Part shown: in pieces, positions 24,940-33,880 of the stretch | How the letters are laid out: each line of letters begins with the position of its first letter | Position numbering within the stretch: position 1 is the first letter of the stretch | Assembly: GCF_900102855.1 (NCBI RefSeq) | Contig: NZ_FMWD01000007.1 | Span: 1 to 64,000 of the forward strand | Source: Thiohalomonas denitrificans | Lineage (GTDB): Bacteria > Pseudomonadota > Gammaproteobacteria > Thiohalomonadales > Thiohalomonadaceae | DNA: 64,000 nt | Reading direction: 5' to 3' | The notes under the pieces: generated by a model | Told to the model about the DNA's origin: nothing | Seen by the model: the letters and a program-made list of their open reading frames with translations, nothing else | Database searches by the model: none | Translations under genes and position numbers: made by a program

Positions 24940-25575
24940 TCAGTCCTCGGTCTTGTGCGTGTACTCGCAGAGGTCTTCGATGAGGCAGGCGCCGCAGCGG
25001 GGTTTGCGGGCGATGCAGACGTAGCGTCCATGGAGGATCAGCCAGTGGTGGGCGTCGTGGAGGAATTCTTTCGGGACCAGCCGCAGCAGTCGCTTTTCCA
25101 CTTCCAGGACGTTTTTTCCGGTGGCGATATCGGTGCGGTTGGATACGCGAAAGATGTGTGTATCGACGGCGATGGTGGGCTCACCGAAGGCGGTATTGAG
25201 CACGACATTGGCGGTCTTGCGGCCAACCCCGGGTAGTGCTTCGAGCGCATCGCGTTCAGCCGGAACCGTTCCATCATGTTTTTCGACCAGGGCCCGGCAG
25301 GTCCTGATGATATGGGCAGCCTTGGAATTGAACAGGCCGATGGTCTTGATGTAATCCTTCAGCCCCTCTTCCCCCAGCTCGAGGATGGCGCCGGGTGTGT
25401 TGGCCACGGCAAACAGTTTGGCCGTGGCCTTGTTGACGCCGCGGTCGGTGGCCTGGGCCGACAGAATGACGGCAATCAGCAGCTCGAAGGGAGTGGAGTA
25501 GTTCAGCTCGGTCGTGGGGCTGGGATCGTTGTCCCGCAGGCGGCGGAATATCTCAGTACGTTTTTCGCGGTTCAT
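24940..25575 (-). CDS. nth: Endonuclease III
   Basis: A DNA glycosylase/AP lyase for oxidised pyrimidines in base-excision repair. With ATG 25575 the protein has 211 residues, and key positions match E. coli Nth exactly: Lys120 in LPGVGRKTANVV, Asp138 in IAVDTHIFR, and the [4Fe-4S] cysteines 187, 194, 197 and 203 (CIARKPRCGACLIEDLC). The longer frame upstream has no start signal. In many Gammaproteobacteria nth follows rnfE; here it lies about 3 kb beyond rnfE on the same strand, separated by mgtE and a PerM-like gene. Confidence 0.97.
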   Translation of the reverse strand: MNREKRTEIFRRLRDNDPSPTTELNYSTPFELLIAVILSAQATDRGVNKATAKLFAVANTPGAILELGEEGLKDYIKTIGLFNSKAAHIIRTCRALVEKHDGTVPAERDALEALPGVGRKTANVVLNTAFGEPTIAVDTHIFRVSNRTDIATGKNVLEVEKRLLRLVPKEFLHDAHHWLILHGRYVCIARKPRCGACLIEDLCEYTHKTED

Positions 25576-25672
25576 CGGGCATCGGGTCGAATCAGAAGTC
25601 GGGTGATTATCATAAATGTAAAATCGTGCAACTGCCCCCGGTTTCATGCAGGACGTATTCAACACCCCCTGT

Positions 25673-26824
25673 TCACTCCTTGCCGTGCTGCGTCGAATCC
25701 CCTCCGGTTTCTTCGCGATCGGGATGCAGTGCTTCGCTGTCGATGAGTTGTACCTGGGGGTGGGGGATGTCTCGATCTCCGAGGACCTGTTCAACATAAA
25801 GCATCTTTACCAGCACGATCGTCAGTGCCATCAGTGGCGTGGCCAGGATCAGCCCGATCGCTCCTGCCATCGCCAGGAGAATGATCTCTGCAAGGATGGT
25901 CAGTGCCGGAGGCATATAGACAGTGCGTTGGTAGATCACCGGCGAGATCACGAGGCTCTCCAGCTGCTGCACGACCAGGTAGACCACAGCGACCCAAAAT
26001 GCCAGCTCAAGGCCCCCGGTAAACCCGATCAGGATCGCCGGTAACGCAGCGATAATCGGACCGACGTAGGGCACAAAGTCGAGCAGGCCGGCAATAATGG
26101 CGAGCAGCATCGCCAACGGCACGTCCAGTGCCCACAGGCCCACGAAAGTCAGCAAGCCGACTGCGATCATCTTGAGCAGGGTCCCGAACAGCCACCAGCG
26201 CAGGGTCGCCCCGGCGGCCCCCAGCACCTCGGCGGCGCGGGGTCGGTGGGATAGTGGAACCAGGTGCAGTATCCCGTTGATGTACAGCCGTGGGTCGAAG
26301 GAGAGGTAGATGGTGACGAAGATCAGAATAACGATGCCGGCGAAGATCTGAACGGCTGTATAGGCAAACCCGGTGGCTTGCCACACCACCCCGCCCATTC
26401 CGTCCTGCTCTTCCAGCTCCTCCTGCGTCGGAAGCAGGTCCAGCAGCCACTCTCCCCAGGCGCGTTCACGCAGCGTTTCATGGATGACCCCAATCGCCTC
26501 TGGCAGGCGCTGCTGTAGTTGCGCAGCCTGTTCTGTAACTTGAGGCGCCACCAGAACCATCAAACCGGCGAGCATGAACAGGCCCCCGCCCAGCACCAGC
26601 ATGAGGGCCCATTTGTCGCCCATACCGGTGTGAATGGCCACCCAATCCGATAAGGTGCGCAGGACGATGGCCGCCAGTATGGCGGCGAAGGTCAACAGTA
26701 GCGCTTCCATTGCCCACCACAGCAGCAGCAAGAGCAGCAAAAGCCCGATGACAACGCTCGCGCCGATCAGGACGCGGATTGCAAAGGCGTGCACCTGTGT
26801 TGAGCCTTTCGCTTCGTGTGGCAC
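25673..26824 (-). CDS. AI-2E (PerM/YdiK-like) family transporter
   Basis: A 383-residue membrane protein with the AI-2E transporter-like topology: two N-terminal helices pairs, a large soluble middle (about 95-160), and the conserved C-terminal half with LDFVPYVGPIIAALPAI and VVQQLESLVISPVIYQRTV. Family members export small molecules or ions, and only a few are linked to autoinducer-2, so the name is structural. A second member is encoded at 42565-43632. It precedes nth by 97 bp on the same strand and is divergent from mgtE. Confidence 0.9.
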   Translation of the reverse strand: MPHEAKGSTQVHAFAIRVLIGASVVIGLLLLLLLLWWAMEALLLTFAAILAAIVLRTLSDWVAIHTGMGDKWALMLVLGGGLFMLAGLMVLVAPQVTEQAAQLQQRLPEAIGVIHETLRERAWGEWLLDLLPTQEELEEQDGMGGVVWQATGFAYTAVQIFAGIVILIFVTIYLSFDPRLYINGILHLVPLSHRPRAAEVLGAAGATLRWWLFGTLLKMIAVGLLTFVGLWALDVPLAMLLAIIAGLLDFVPYVGPIIAALPAILIGFTGGLELAFWVAVVYLVVQQLESLVISPVIYQRTVYMPPALTILAEIILLAMAGAIGLILATPLMALTIVLVKMLYVEQVLGDRDIPHPQVQLIDSEALHPDREETGGDSTQHGKE

Positions 26825-26937
26825 CCGGCAAATCCTCGCGATGGTGAGGGACGGACAGGCGATTCACTTCAGAGAGTAGCCGTTTCCGCGATCCCCGATC
26901 GACAGGGTCTGCAAGCTGATAGGCTATAGGCATCAAA

Positions 26938-28236
26938 GTGGATATCGTTCAAGGCATGGTCAGCACAACGGAACCCATGGATCGATTGGATCAAGCCGAG
27001 GCGTTACGGCGCATGGAGCCGCCGGAGCGGGCGGACCGACTCTCCCGCATGCCGCCGGAGCAGGCACGAGCCGCTTTCGAGCAGCTTGAAGCGCCCTTGC
27101 AGGAGGAGCTCCTTGCGCACCTGCGGGATGCACAGGTCTACCGGTTGATGGAGGACCTTGACCCTGACGATCGGGTTCGGTTGCTGGGGCGGTTGCCAGA
27201 GCCGGTGAGCAGGGCGTTTATCGCCCGGCTGAGCCCCCGTGAGCGCCGCTTCACCCATAAACTCCTTGCCTACCCGCAAGAGACCGCTGGCCGCATCATG
27301 ACCCCCGAATACCTGTCGCTGGAGCCGACGCTGACGGCGGCGGCGGCTCTGGAGAGGGTCCGAAGGGAAGGGACCGAAGTGGAAACTATCAACGCACTGC
27401 CGGTACTGGGGCCGGGCGAGCAATTTGCCGGCCTGGTGATGCTCAGTGATCTGGTGATGGCGGAAGGAGACCAGGTGATCAGTGATCTGGTGGATGTCTC
27501 GGTTCCTACGGTGAGGCCGGAGACCGACCAGGAACAGGTGGCGCGGCTGATCCAGGTTGCGGACCTGCTGGCGTTGCCGGTGGTCAGCGCCAGCGGGCGC
27601 CTGCTCGGGCTGATTACCGTCGATGATGCAATGGATGTGTTGCAGTGGGAGCAGGAGGAGGATATCGCCCGCACCGGCGCCCAGGAGCCGCTCGACCGAC
27701 CCTATTTTGCCACGACGCTCATGGGCCTTACCCGAGCCCGGCTCCTGTGGCTGGTGCTGCTGGCACTGGCCGGTGCCGTCACGGTCCAGGTGCTGAACGT
27801 GTTCGAACCACTGCTGGAGCAGGCGGTCACGCTCTCCCTGTTCATTCCGTTGCTGATTGGCGTGGGCGGCAACAGCGGCGCCCAGTCGGCGACTACCGTG
27901 ATTCGCGCCATGGCCACTGGCGAGATGAACGGGGGGCATAAATCACAGGTGATGTTCCGGGAAACCCGCGTAGGCCTGTTGCTCGGCACCGCCGTCGCCC
28001 TGCTGGCCTACCTCCCCGTGACCCTGGTCTTCAGCTCTCCGCTGGCAATCACTGTTGCCCTGGCCCTTGTCGTTATCTGTACCGGGGCCACCTTTGTCGG
28101 CGCCGGCATGCCCCTGCTGGCCAACCGGCTCGGCATCGACCCGGCTGTGGTGAGTGCTCCGGTCGTCACCACGGTCGTCGATGCCGGCGGCCTGCTGCTC
28201 TATTTCCTCATCGCCCGGGTGGTCATGGGGCTTTGA
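26938..28236 (+). CDS. mgtE: Magnesium transporter MgtE
   Basis: A 432-residue Mg2+ channel of the MgtE family. The N-terminal superhelical domain (about 15-115, ending ERRFTHKLLAYPQETAGRIMTPEYL) is followed by two CBS domains (about 120-245) that sense cytosolic Mg2+. Five helices then include LLIGVGGNSGAQSATTVIRA, the pore signature, and GAGMPLLANRLGIDPAV. A GTG (26938) or the ATG at 26956 may be the start; neither has a strong Shine-Dalgarno sequence. No Mg riboswitch was recognised in the 113-bp leader. Confidence 0.95.
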   Translation: MDIVQGMVSTTEPMDRLDQAEALRRMEPPERADRLSRMPPEQARAAFEQLEAPLQEELLAHLRDAQVYRLMEDLDPDDRVRLLGRLPEPVSRAFIARLSPRERRFTHKLLAYPQETAGRIMTPEYLSLEPTLTAAAALERVRREGTEVETINALPVLGPGEQFAGLVMLSDLVMAEGDQVISDLVDVSVPTVRPETDQEQVARLIQVADLLALPVVSASGRLLGLITVDDAMDVLQWEQEEDIARTGAQEPLDRPYFATTLMGLTRARLLWLVLLALAGAVTVQVLNVFEPLLEQAVTLSLFIPLLIGVGGNSGAQSATTVIRAMATGEMNGGHKSQVMFRETRVGLLLGTAVALLAYLPVTLVFSSPLAITVALALVVICTGATFVGAGMPLLANRLGIDPAVVSAPVVTTVVDAGGLLLYFLIARVVMGL

Positions 28237-28267
28237 GATCTTTTCGGATGCTTTACTGATTCCCGGC

Positions 28268-28498
28268 TTAGTCTCGTTCCTCTTCATCCTGGGGTGCGGA
28301 GTGGGTGGTTATGTCGCCGCGAGTGGTGTGATACCAGATTAGCGGTTCGTCGCGGAGCAGGGCGGTGAATGAGCCCAGATCCTGGCTGGAGAGGTGATTC
28401 AAAATACCTTCCCTCCCGTCTTCCAGACTGAGATGGATGGCGCCCCGGCGCTCCTGGTGGTGCCAAGTAAAATTATAATCCTGGACCTTTTTCCACAT
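28268..28498 (-). CDS. Small uncharacterised protein, 76 residues
   Basis: Begins MWKKVQDYNFTWHHQERRG with an AAGGGGGAG Shine-Dalgarno sequence eight bases upstream, which makes it a credible gene. It is hydrophilic, with no membrane segment. The pattern of short beta strands (GAIHLSLEDGREGILNHLSS … PLIWYHTTRGDITT) suggests a compact beta-rich fold. No family is recognised. It starts 43 bp after rnfE on the same strand and may be the last gene of the metG-rnf transcript. Confidence 0.7.
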   Translation of the reverse strand: MWKKVQDYNFTWHHQERRGAIHLSLEDGREGILNHLSSQDLGSFTALLRDEPLIWYHTTRGDITTHSAPQDEEERD

Positions 28499-28541
28499 CG
28501 TGCTCCCCCTTCTTGTTGAGTCCTGTCGATGATTGTTGCCG

Positions 28542-29237
28542 TCAGGCGCTTGGCTCGACGGCGGGTTCTGCCGCCGCGGCAGCCGTTTTGCTGCGCTCCG
28601 TTATCTTGTTATCGATCACGTTTTTCAGGGCGATCAGCAGGCCCAGGCCGATAAAGGCGCCTGGCGGCAGGATGGCCAGCAGAAAGCCCCGGTAGTCCGA
28701 AATAAGCGTGATGGCCAGGTCGCGGGCGCCTTCACCGAACATGAGGTGGGCCTGGGCAAAAAGGGTGCCCGAGCCGACGATTTCCCGCATGCTCCCGAGC
28801 AGAATCAGCGCCATGGTAAAGCCGAATCCCATGGTGAGCCCGTCGACGAGAGCGGGGCCGACTGCGTTTTTGGAGGCGAAGGCCTCGGCGCGGCCAAGGA
28901 TCGCACAATTGGTAACGATGAGCGGGATGAAGATGCCGAGAATCTTGTAGAGATCGTGGAACCAGGCATTCATGGTCAATTCCACCGCGGTAACGAAGGA
29001 GGCGATGACCAGAACAAATACCGGAATCCGCACTTCGGGCCGAACCAGATGTCGGATCAGCGAAACTGTGACGTTGGAAGAGACCAGCACCAGGGTTGTC
29101 GCCAGGCCCAGTCCCAGACCGTTGATGAAGGTGGAGGTAACTGCCAGCAACGGGCAGAGTCCGAGAATCTGGACGAACGCGACGTTGTTCTTCCAGAAAC
29201 CGTCGGCGGCGATCTGTCCATAAGCGCTATCAGCCAT
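28542..29237 (-). CDS. rnfE: Rnf complex subunit RnfE
   Basis: One of two homologous integral membrane subunits (with RnfA) of the Rnf/Rsx complex, which moves electrons between ferredoxin and NADH coupled to ion translocation. The 231 residues have six helices, the conserved [17 protein letters not shown] near the start and [16 protein letters not shown] in the middle; these cysteines flank an iron site shared with RnfA. The start overlaps rnfG by eight bases. The C-terminal tail is alanine-rich. Confidence 0.95.
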   Translation of the reverse strand: MADSAYGQIAADGFWKNNVAFVQILGLCPLLAVTSTFINGLGLGLATTLVLVSSNVTVSLIRHLVRPEVRIPVFVLVIASFVTAVELTMNAWFHDLYKILGIFIPLIVTNCAILGRAEAFASKNAVGPALVDGLTMGFGFTMALILLGSMREIVGSGTLFAQAHLMFGEGARDLAITLISDYRGFLLAILPPGAFIGLGLLIALKNVIDNKITERSKTAAAAAEPAVEPSA

Positions 29238-29886
29238 GCTCCTGATCCTCCTTCTGCTCGTCGGTTGGCGCTACGCGGTCCTGCTCGAACAGCCTCTCGC
29301 GGTTATCCCGGAAAAAGACCAGGGAATTGCGAACGGCATTCACGATGGCCCTGGGTGTAATCGTGGCCCCTGTGAACTGATCGAACACCCCACCGTTTTT
29401 CTTTACCGCCCAACCGGAGGGTTGTGGATGCTCTAAAGAAAGCCCCTGGAACTGCAGGATCCAATCGGAGCGTTCGGCTTCGATCTTGTCGCCCAGCCCC
29501 GGTGTTTCCTGGTGACGCAGAACCCGCACGCCCGCCAGTGTGCCGTCCACATTGATGGCCACCAGCAGTCGGATGCTGCCTCCGTAACCATCGGCAAACG
29601 GTGTCAGTACTGCGGCCACCGGCTCGTCATTGCGGCGTGCCCGATAGACCGGCACGGGCCGTGAAGTGCCCAAAAGGGGGTCGCTGACATAGGTGAAGTC
29701 TGCAAACAAGTCATTATCGTGCCGGTCGGGGGGGACCAGTTGGTGGAGTGAACTCAGCAGCGCTTGTCGCTCGTTTTCGGCAATACGCTCCGCGGTAGCG
29801 TCATAGGTGAACGCCACCAGGCTGGTCCCCGCAATGGCGAAGAGCCCCAGCAGAAAGGCACCGAGCAGCATGTTCTTTAACGGCAT
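29230..29886 (-). CDS. rnfG: Rnf complex subunit RnfG
   Basis: A membrane-anchored periplasmic flavoprotein subunit with one N-terminal helix ([21 protein letters not shown]) and an FMN-binding domain. FMN is attached through a threonine in the conserved [16 protein letters not shown]. The approach segment [12 protein letters not shown] is also family-typical. It lies between rnfD (3 bp gap) and rnfE (8 bp overlap). The acidic tail is of unknown use. Confidence 0.95.
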   Translation of the reverse strand: MPLKNMLLGAFLLGLFAIAGTSLVAFTYDATAERIAENERQALLSSLHQLVPPDRHDNDLFADFTYVSDPLLGTSRPVPVYRARRNDEPVAAVLTPFADGYGGSIRLLVAINVDGTLAGVRVLRHQETPGLGDKIEAERSDWILQFQGLSLEHPQPSGWAVKKNGGVFDQFTGATITPRAIVNAVRNSLVFFRDNRERLFEQDRVAPTDEQKEDQEHG

Positions 29887-29889
29887 CGC

Positions 29890-30930
29890 TCAGTCCTTCC
29901 GCACATGGCCGTAAACGCGAGGCTGGGTGTAGTAGTCGATCATCGGTGCAGCCATATTCATCAACAGTACTGAAAATGCGACTGCATCGGGGTAACCACC
30001 GAAAGTCCGGATGACATAGATCAGGGCTCCGGCCCCGGCCCCGAACAGAAGCCGGCCTTTGTTGCTGGTGGCCCCGGAAATGGGATCGGTGACGACAAAG
30101 AAGGCACCCAGCAGAACACCGCCGCTGGCAATGTGGAACAGCGGACCCGGGTACTGGCTGGCATCGAAGAAATGGAAAAAACCCGCCAGTAGAAACAGGG
30201 TGCCCAGCAGGCCGACCGGCGCATGCCAGGTGATGACTCGCCGTGCCAATAGCCACAGCCCGCCGAGCAGGAAAGCCCCGTTGATGAGCTGCCAGCCGGT
30301 GCCGCCGAACTGGGCGAAGAGGGGGCTGGCGGTGCGGATTTCATCCACCGTCTGCCCCAGGCTCAACTGCGTTTTCATCTCGTCCAGCGGCGTGGCTGCG
30401 GTGATGCTGTCGAGCGTGAGACCGGCGGGGAGGTTGCCGGTGAACACGTAGCTGAGCATGGCGCCGAAACCTAACTCGCCGCTACGCAGCGACTCCGGGG
30501 CAAGCCAGGTGGTCATCTCGACCGGAAAGGAGATGAGCAGCGCCACGTAACCGACCATGGCAGGGTTGAAGGGATTGAAGCCGAGCCCCCCGTAGAGCTG
30601 CTTGGCGATGACGATGGCGAACAGAATGCCGACTGTCGTCAGCCACCAGGGGGAGAGGGGTGGCAGGGCGAGTCCCAACAGCAGGGCGGTCACCAGGGCG
30701 CTGCCGTCACTGAGTGCCGGCCGCACCGGTGTACCCCTCCAGGCGAGTACGGCCGCTTCGGCAGCCAGGGCAAACACCGCGGCGATACCGATATTGAGCA
30801 GTACGCCCGGCCCGAACAGCCAGACGTAGACAAGGGTCGCCGGAATCAGCGCATACACCACCGCCAACATCACGCCCGTGACATTGTGAGGGTTGTGGGC
30901 GTAGGGTGAACTGGAATTGATCTCGGCCAT
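29890..30930 (-). CDS. rnfD: Rnf complex subunit RnfD
   Basis: An integral membrane subunit of 346 residues with about nine to ten helices. Covalent FMN is expected at a threonine of the DSITAATPLDEMK segment, and the block GGLGFNPFNPAMVGYVALLISFP is highly conserved in RnfD/NqrB. DPISGATSNKGRLLFGAGAG near the C-terminal part is another family block. It takes part in coupling electron flow to ion transport. Lies 5 bp after rnfC. Confidence 0.95.
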   Translation of the reverse strand: MAEINSSSPYAHNPHNVTGVMLAVVYALIPATLVYVWLFGPGVLLNIGIAAVFALAAEAAVLAWRGTPVRPALSDGSALVTALLLGLALPPLSPWWLTTVGILFAIVIAKQLYGGLGFNPFNPAMVGYVALLISFPVEMTTWLAPESLRSGELGFGAMLSYVFTGNLPAGLTLDSITAATPLDEMKTQLSLGQTVDEIRTASPLFAQFGGTGWQLINGAFLLGGLWLLARRVITWHAPVGLLGTLFLLAGFFHFFDASQYPGPLFHIASGGVLLGAFFVVTDPISGATSNKGRLLFGAGAGALIYVIRTFGGYPDAVAFSVLLMNMAAPMIDYYTQPRVYGHVRKD

Positions 30931-30935
30931 TGGGG

Positions 30936-32603
30936 TTATTTTTCCTCTTTATCGCCGGATGCGCCGTTCTGTTCCTGTTCCTGTTCCTTGAGCATTTTTT
31001 CACGACGGGCCTTGGCTTCGGCCAGTTTGCGTTTTTGCTCTTCCGTCAGGTCCTCGGTGTTTTTGGGTTGGGTTCCGGCACCCTCTTTTTTGGCCTTGGC
31101 ACGCTCCATGGCGGCCTTGATGGCGTCTTTTTTCGCATCGTCGCCCTTTCCCTTCTCCCCTTTCACGGCCGCCTTTTTCTTTGCCATGCGCGCGGCTTTT
31201 TCGGCCTTCTCGCGCTCGATGCGGGCGGTGCGGAATTCATAACGATCGCGTGCCAGGTCCGCCGCCTTTTTCTCCCGCTCCTGGGACCATATTTCGGTCT
31301 TTGCGAAGCGATAGAACTGCACCAGCGGCAGATTGGATGGACAGACATAGGCGCAGCAGCCGCACTCGATACAGTCGAACAGGTTGTAATCCTGGACTTT
31401 GTCGAAATCCTTGGCGCGGGCGTACCAGTAGAGCTGCTGCGGCATCAGGCTCACCGGGCAGGCCTGAGAGCAGGCACCGCAGCGGATGCAGGGGCGGACC
31501 GGTCCGTGGGAGGCGTCCATCTCCCGCGTGGCGGCGAGAATACAGTTGACCGTCTTGACGACCGGTGCATCGCGATGCTGGAGGGTAAAGCCCATCATCG
31601 GGCCGCCGACAATGAGTCGCTCGACATCGCCTGAAAGGCCGCCCGCTTGCGGCAGGAGTTCTTCTACAGGCGTGCCAATGCGCACTTCGAGGTTGCGTGG
31701 ATGTCCCACGCCGCCGCTCATGGTCACAATTCGCGAGATGAGCGGCTCGCCACGCTCCACCGCCCGGTGTATGGCGGAAGCGGTGGCTACGTTGTGACAG
31801 ACGATGCCGATATCCAGAGGCAGGCCCTGGGATGGGACCTCCTTGCCGGTGATAACCTTGATGAGCTGTTTCTCCCCGCCCATCGGGTAGCGGGTGGGGA
31901 CTTCAACGACCTCGATGTCATCGGCACCCAACCGTTCGAGGGTCTCACGCAGGGAGGCGATTGCCTCGGGTTTGTTATCCTCGATGGCGACCAGGCATTC
32001 ACCGGCGTTAAGTGCATGTCGCATGATGCGCGCTCCGGCGATGATCTCGTCGGCACGCTCACGCATCAACATGTCGTCGCAGGTAATGTAGGGTTCGCAT
32101 TCGGCGCCGTTGAGGATCAGCGTATCAACAGCGGTACGTGCGCCTGGATTGAGCTTGATATAGGCGGGAAATCCCGCTCCACCAAGGCCGACGATGCCGG
32201 AATCACGAATGATGTTCCGCAGCTCGCTGGGATCCAGAGAGCGGTAGTCCTCGACAGGGCGACGTTCGCACCAGGTATCCTCGCCATCGGTTTCGAGGAC
32301 GATACACGGGGCAGGCAGTCCGGAGGGATGAGCCACCGGACGATCTTCGATGGCGATAACGGTCCCGGAGCTGGAGGCGTGGACCGCAGCACTGACAAAC
32401 CCCTTGGCCTTGGCCAGCACCTCGCCCTTGCGGACCGTCTGGCCCGCTTCGACCAGAGGTTCGGCGGCGGCCCCGATGTGCTGGTGCAGGGGTATAACCA
32501 GCACATCGGGAATTTCTGCCGCAGTAACGGCTTCGCCGGCCGAAAGCTCTTTATGCCCCGGCAGGTGAAGACCTCCGGGGAAATTCGATAGCTTACGGCT
32601 CAT
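30936..32603 (-). CDS. rnfC: Rnf complex subunit RnfC
   Basis: A peripheral subunit that binds NADH and FMN. The 555-residue protein opens [12 protein letters not shown] and has the glycine loop [15 protein letters not shown], then two [4Fe-4S] motifs, [12 protein letters not shown] and [12 protein letters not shown]. The C-terminal 110 residues are a lysine/glutamate/alanine-rich coiled tail, a variable feature of proteobacterial RnfC. ATG 32603 overlaps the rnfB stop as ATGA, so it is preferred to the longer frame starting at 32639. Confidence 0.95.
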   Translation of the reverse strand: MSRKLSNFPGGLHLPGHKELSAGEAVTAAEIPDVLVIPLHQHIGAAAEPLVEAGQTVRKGEVLAKAKGFVSAAVHASSSGTVIAIEDRPVAHPSGLPAPCIVLETDGEDTWCERRPVEDYRSLDPSELRNIIRDSGIVGLGGAGFPAYIKLNPGARTAVDTLILNGAECEPYITCDDMLMRERADEIIAGARIMRHALNAGECLVAIEDNKPEAIASLRETLERLGADDIEVVEVPTRYPMGGEKQLIKVITGKEVPSQGLPLDIGIVCHNVATASAIHRAVERGEPLISRIVTMSGGVGHPRNLEVRIGTPVEELLPQAGGLSGDVERLIVGGPMMGFTLQHRDAPVVKTVNCILAATREMDASHGPVRPCIRCGACSQACPVSLMPQQLYWYARAKDFDKVQDYNLFDCIECGCCAYVCPSNLPLVQFYRFAKTEIWSQEREKKAADLARDRYEFRTARIEREKAEKAARMAKKKAAVKGEKGKGDDAKKDAIKAAMERAKAKKEGAGTQPKNTEDLTEEQKRKLAEAKARREKMLKEQEQEQNGASGDKEEK

Positions 32604-33154
32604 CGCTTGCGCTGCTCCACAACCACCGGATAGGGCCACTTCCAGGTCTGGATGGTCTCCTCCAACGGCTTCATTTCGATACAGTCGACCGGACAGGGGT
32701 CCACACAGAGTTCACACCCGGTACATTCGCTCTCGATGACGGTGTGCATCTGCTTGGCACCACCCAGAATGGCGTCCACCGGACACGCCTGCACGCACAG
32801 GGTGCAACCGATGCAGGTATCTTCGTCGATGACCGCAACCATCTTGGGCTGCGGTTTGCCCTCGTCGTCCAGGCTCACCGGGTCACGCCCGAGCAGATCC
32901 GCCAGCGCCAACATGGTGTTCTCGCCGCCCGGCGGACACAGGTTGATCTCCGCCTCGCCCGCCGCGATGGCCTCGGCGTAGGGACGACAGCCGGCGTAGC
33001 CGCACTGCCCGCACTGGGTTTGCGGCAGGATGGAATCGATCTGATCCACCACCGGGTCTTCCTCGACCTTGAAACGCACGGCCGCAAAGCCGAGCAGAAG
33101 CCCGAAGACGATGGCCAGACCGGCAATGGCGGCGATAGCAGTCAGCATGTCCAC
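32600..33154 (-). CDS. rnfB: Rnf complex subunit RnfB
   Basis: The ferredoxin-accepting subunit, 184 residues. An N-terminal helix ([21 protein letters not shown]) is followed by a four-cysteine Fe-S motif [16 protein letters not shown]…LCPPGG and two ferredoxin clusters, [12 protein letters not shown] and [15 protein letters not shown] 33154 gives the usual N-terminus. Unusually, an 80-bp inverted repeat separates it from rnfA. Confidence 0.95.
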   Translation of the reverse strand: MDMLTAIAAIAGLAIVFGLLLGFAAVRFKVEEDPVVDQIDSILPQTQCGQCGYAGCRPYAEAIAAGEAEINLCPPGGENTMLALADLLGRDPVSLDDEGKPQPKMVAVIDEDTCIGCTLCVQACPVDAILGGAKQMHTVIESECTGCELCVDPCPVDCIEMKPLEETIQTWKWPYPVVVEQRKR

Positions 33155-33160
33155 AATCAG

Positions 33161-33240
33161 TTAACCACAGAGTACACAGAGGCGTGTGACTGTTTCCAAA
33201 AGGGAATCACTCGGTAAACTCTGTGTGCTCTGTGGTTCAA
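33161..33240. repeat. CAGAG-type inverted repeat inside the rnf operon
   Basis: TTAACCACAGAGTACACAGAG pairs with CTCTGTGTGCTCTGTGGTT, enclosing about 40 bp. It occupies nearly the whole 93-bp gap between rnfA and rnfB, which otherwise are closely packed genes, so the operon transcript would carry a long hairpin here. Confidence 0.88.
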
Positions 33241-33247
33241 TTTTGTT

Positions 33248-33829
33248 TTAGCCTTTGACCAGACCCGAGAAGCCCATGAAGGCCATCGACATCAGGCCGG
33301 CGGTGACCAGGGCAATGGCCGGCCCACGGAAGGCGACCGGAACGTCGGCGACGGCAATGCGTTCGCGCATGGCGGCAAACAGCACCAGCACCATGGAGAA
33401 ACCGGCAGCGGCCCCAAAGCCGTAAACGGCCGATTGCAGAAAACCGTGCTGCGCCTGGGTGTTTAGCAGAGCTACGCCCAGGACCGCGCAGTTGGTGGTG
33501 ATGAGTGGCAGAAAGATGCCCAGCACCTGATAGAGAAGCGGCGAAGTCTTGTGGACGACCATCTCCGTAAATTGCACCACCACCGCAATGACCAGAATGA
33601 AGCTGATGGTGCGCAGGTACTCCAATCCCAGCGGTGCCAGCAAATATTCGTTCACCAGATAGCTGCACACGGAGGATAGGGTCAGCACAAAGGTGGTGGC
33701 GAGTCCCATGCCCGTGGCCGTTTCGAGCTTCCGGGATACGCCCATGAAGGGGCATAGCCCCAGGAATTTCACCAGGACGAAGTTGTTGACCAGCACCGTG
33801 CTGACCAGAATGAGGGCGTATTCAGTCAT
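33248..33829 (-). CDS. rnfA: Rnf complex subunit RnfA
   Basis: The 193-residue membrane subunit homologous to RnfE, with six helices: [19 protein letters not shown] near the start and [18 protein letters not shown] in the middle, whose cysteines face an iron site shared with RnfE. It starts 51 bp after the metG stop on the same strand, so the rnf genes probably form one transcript with metG. This is the first gene of the ordered set rnfA-B-C-D-G-E. Confidence 0.95.
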   Translation of the reverse strand: MTEYALILVSTVLVNNFVLVKFLGLCPFMGVSRKLETATGMGLATTFVLTLSSVCSYLVNEYLLAPLGLEYLRTISFILVIAVVVQFTEMVVHKTSPLLYQVLGIFLPLITTNCAVLGVALLNTQAQHGFLQSAVYGFGAAAGFSMVLVLFAAMRERIAVADVPVAFRGPAIALVTAGLMSMAFMGFSGLVKG

Positions 33830-33880
33830 AAGGTGACAATACCTGACTACTTTAGTAAAGCAAGCATTGGTAATAGTTCA

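Noticed and set aside
26825-26937. Mg2+ riboswitch before mgtE
   Set aside because: The leader is only 113 bp and shows no M-box core.
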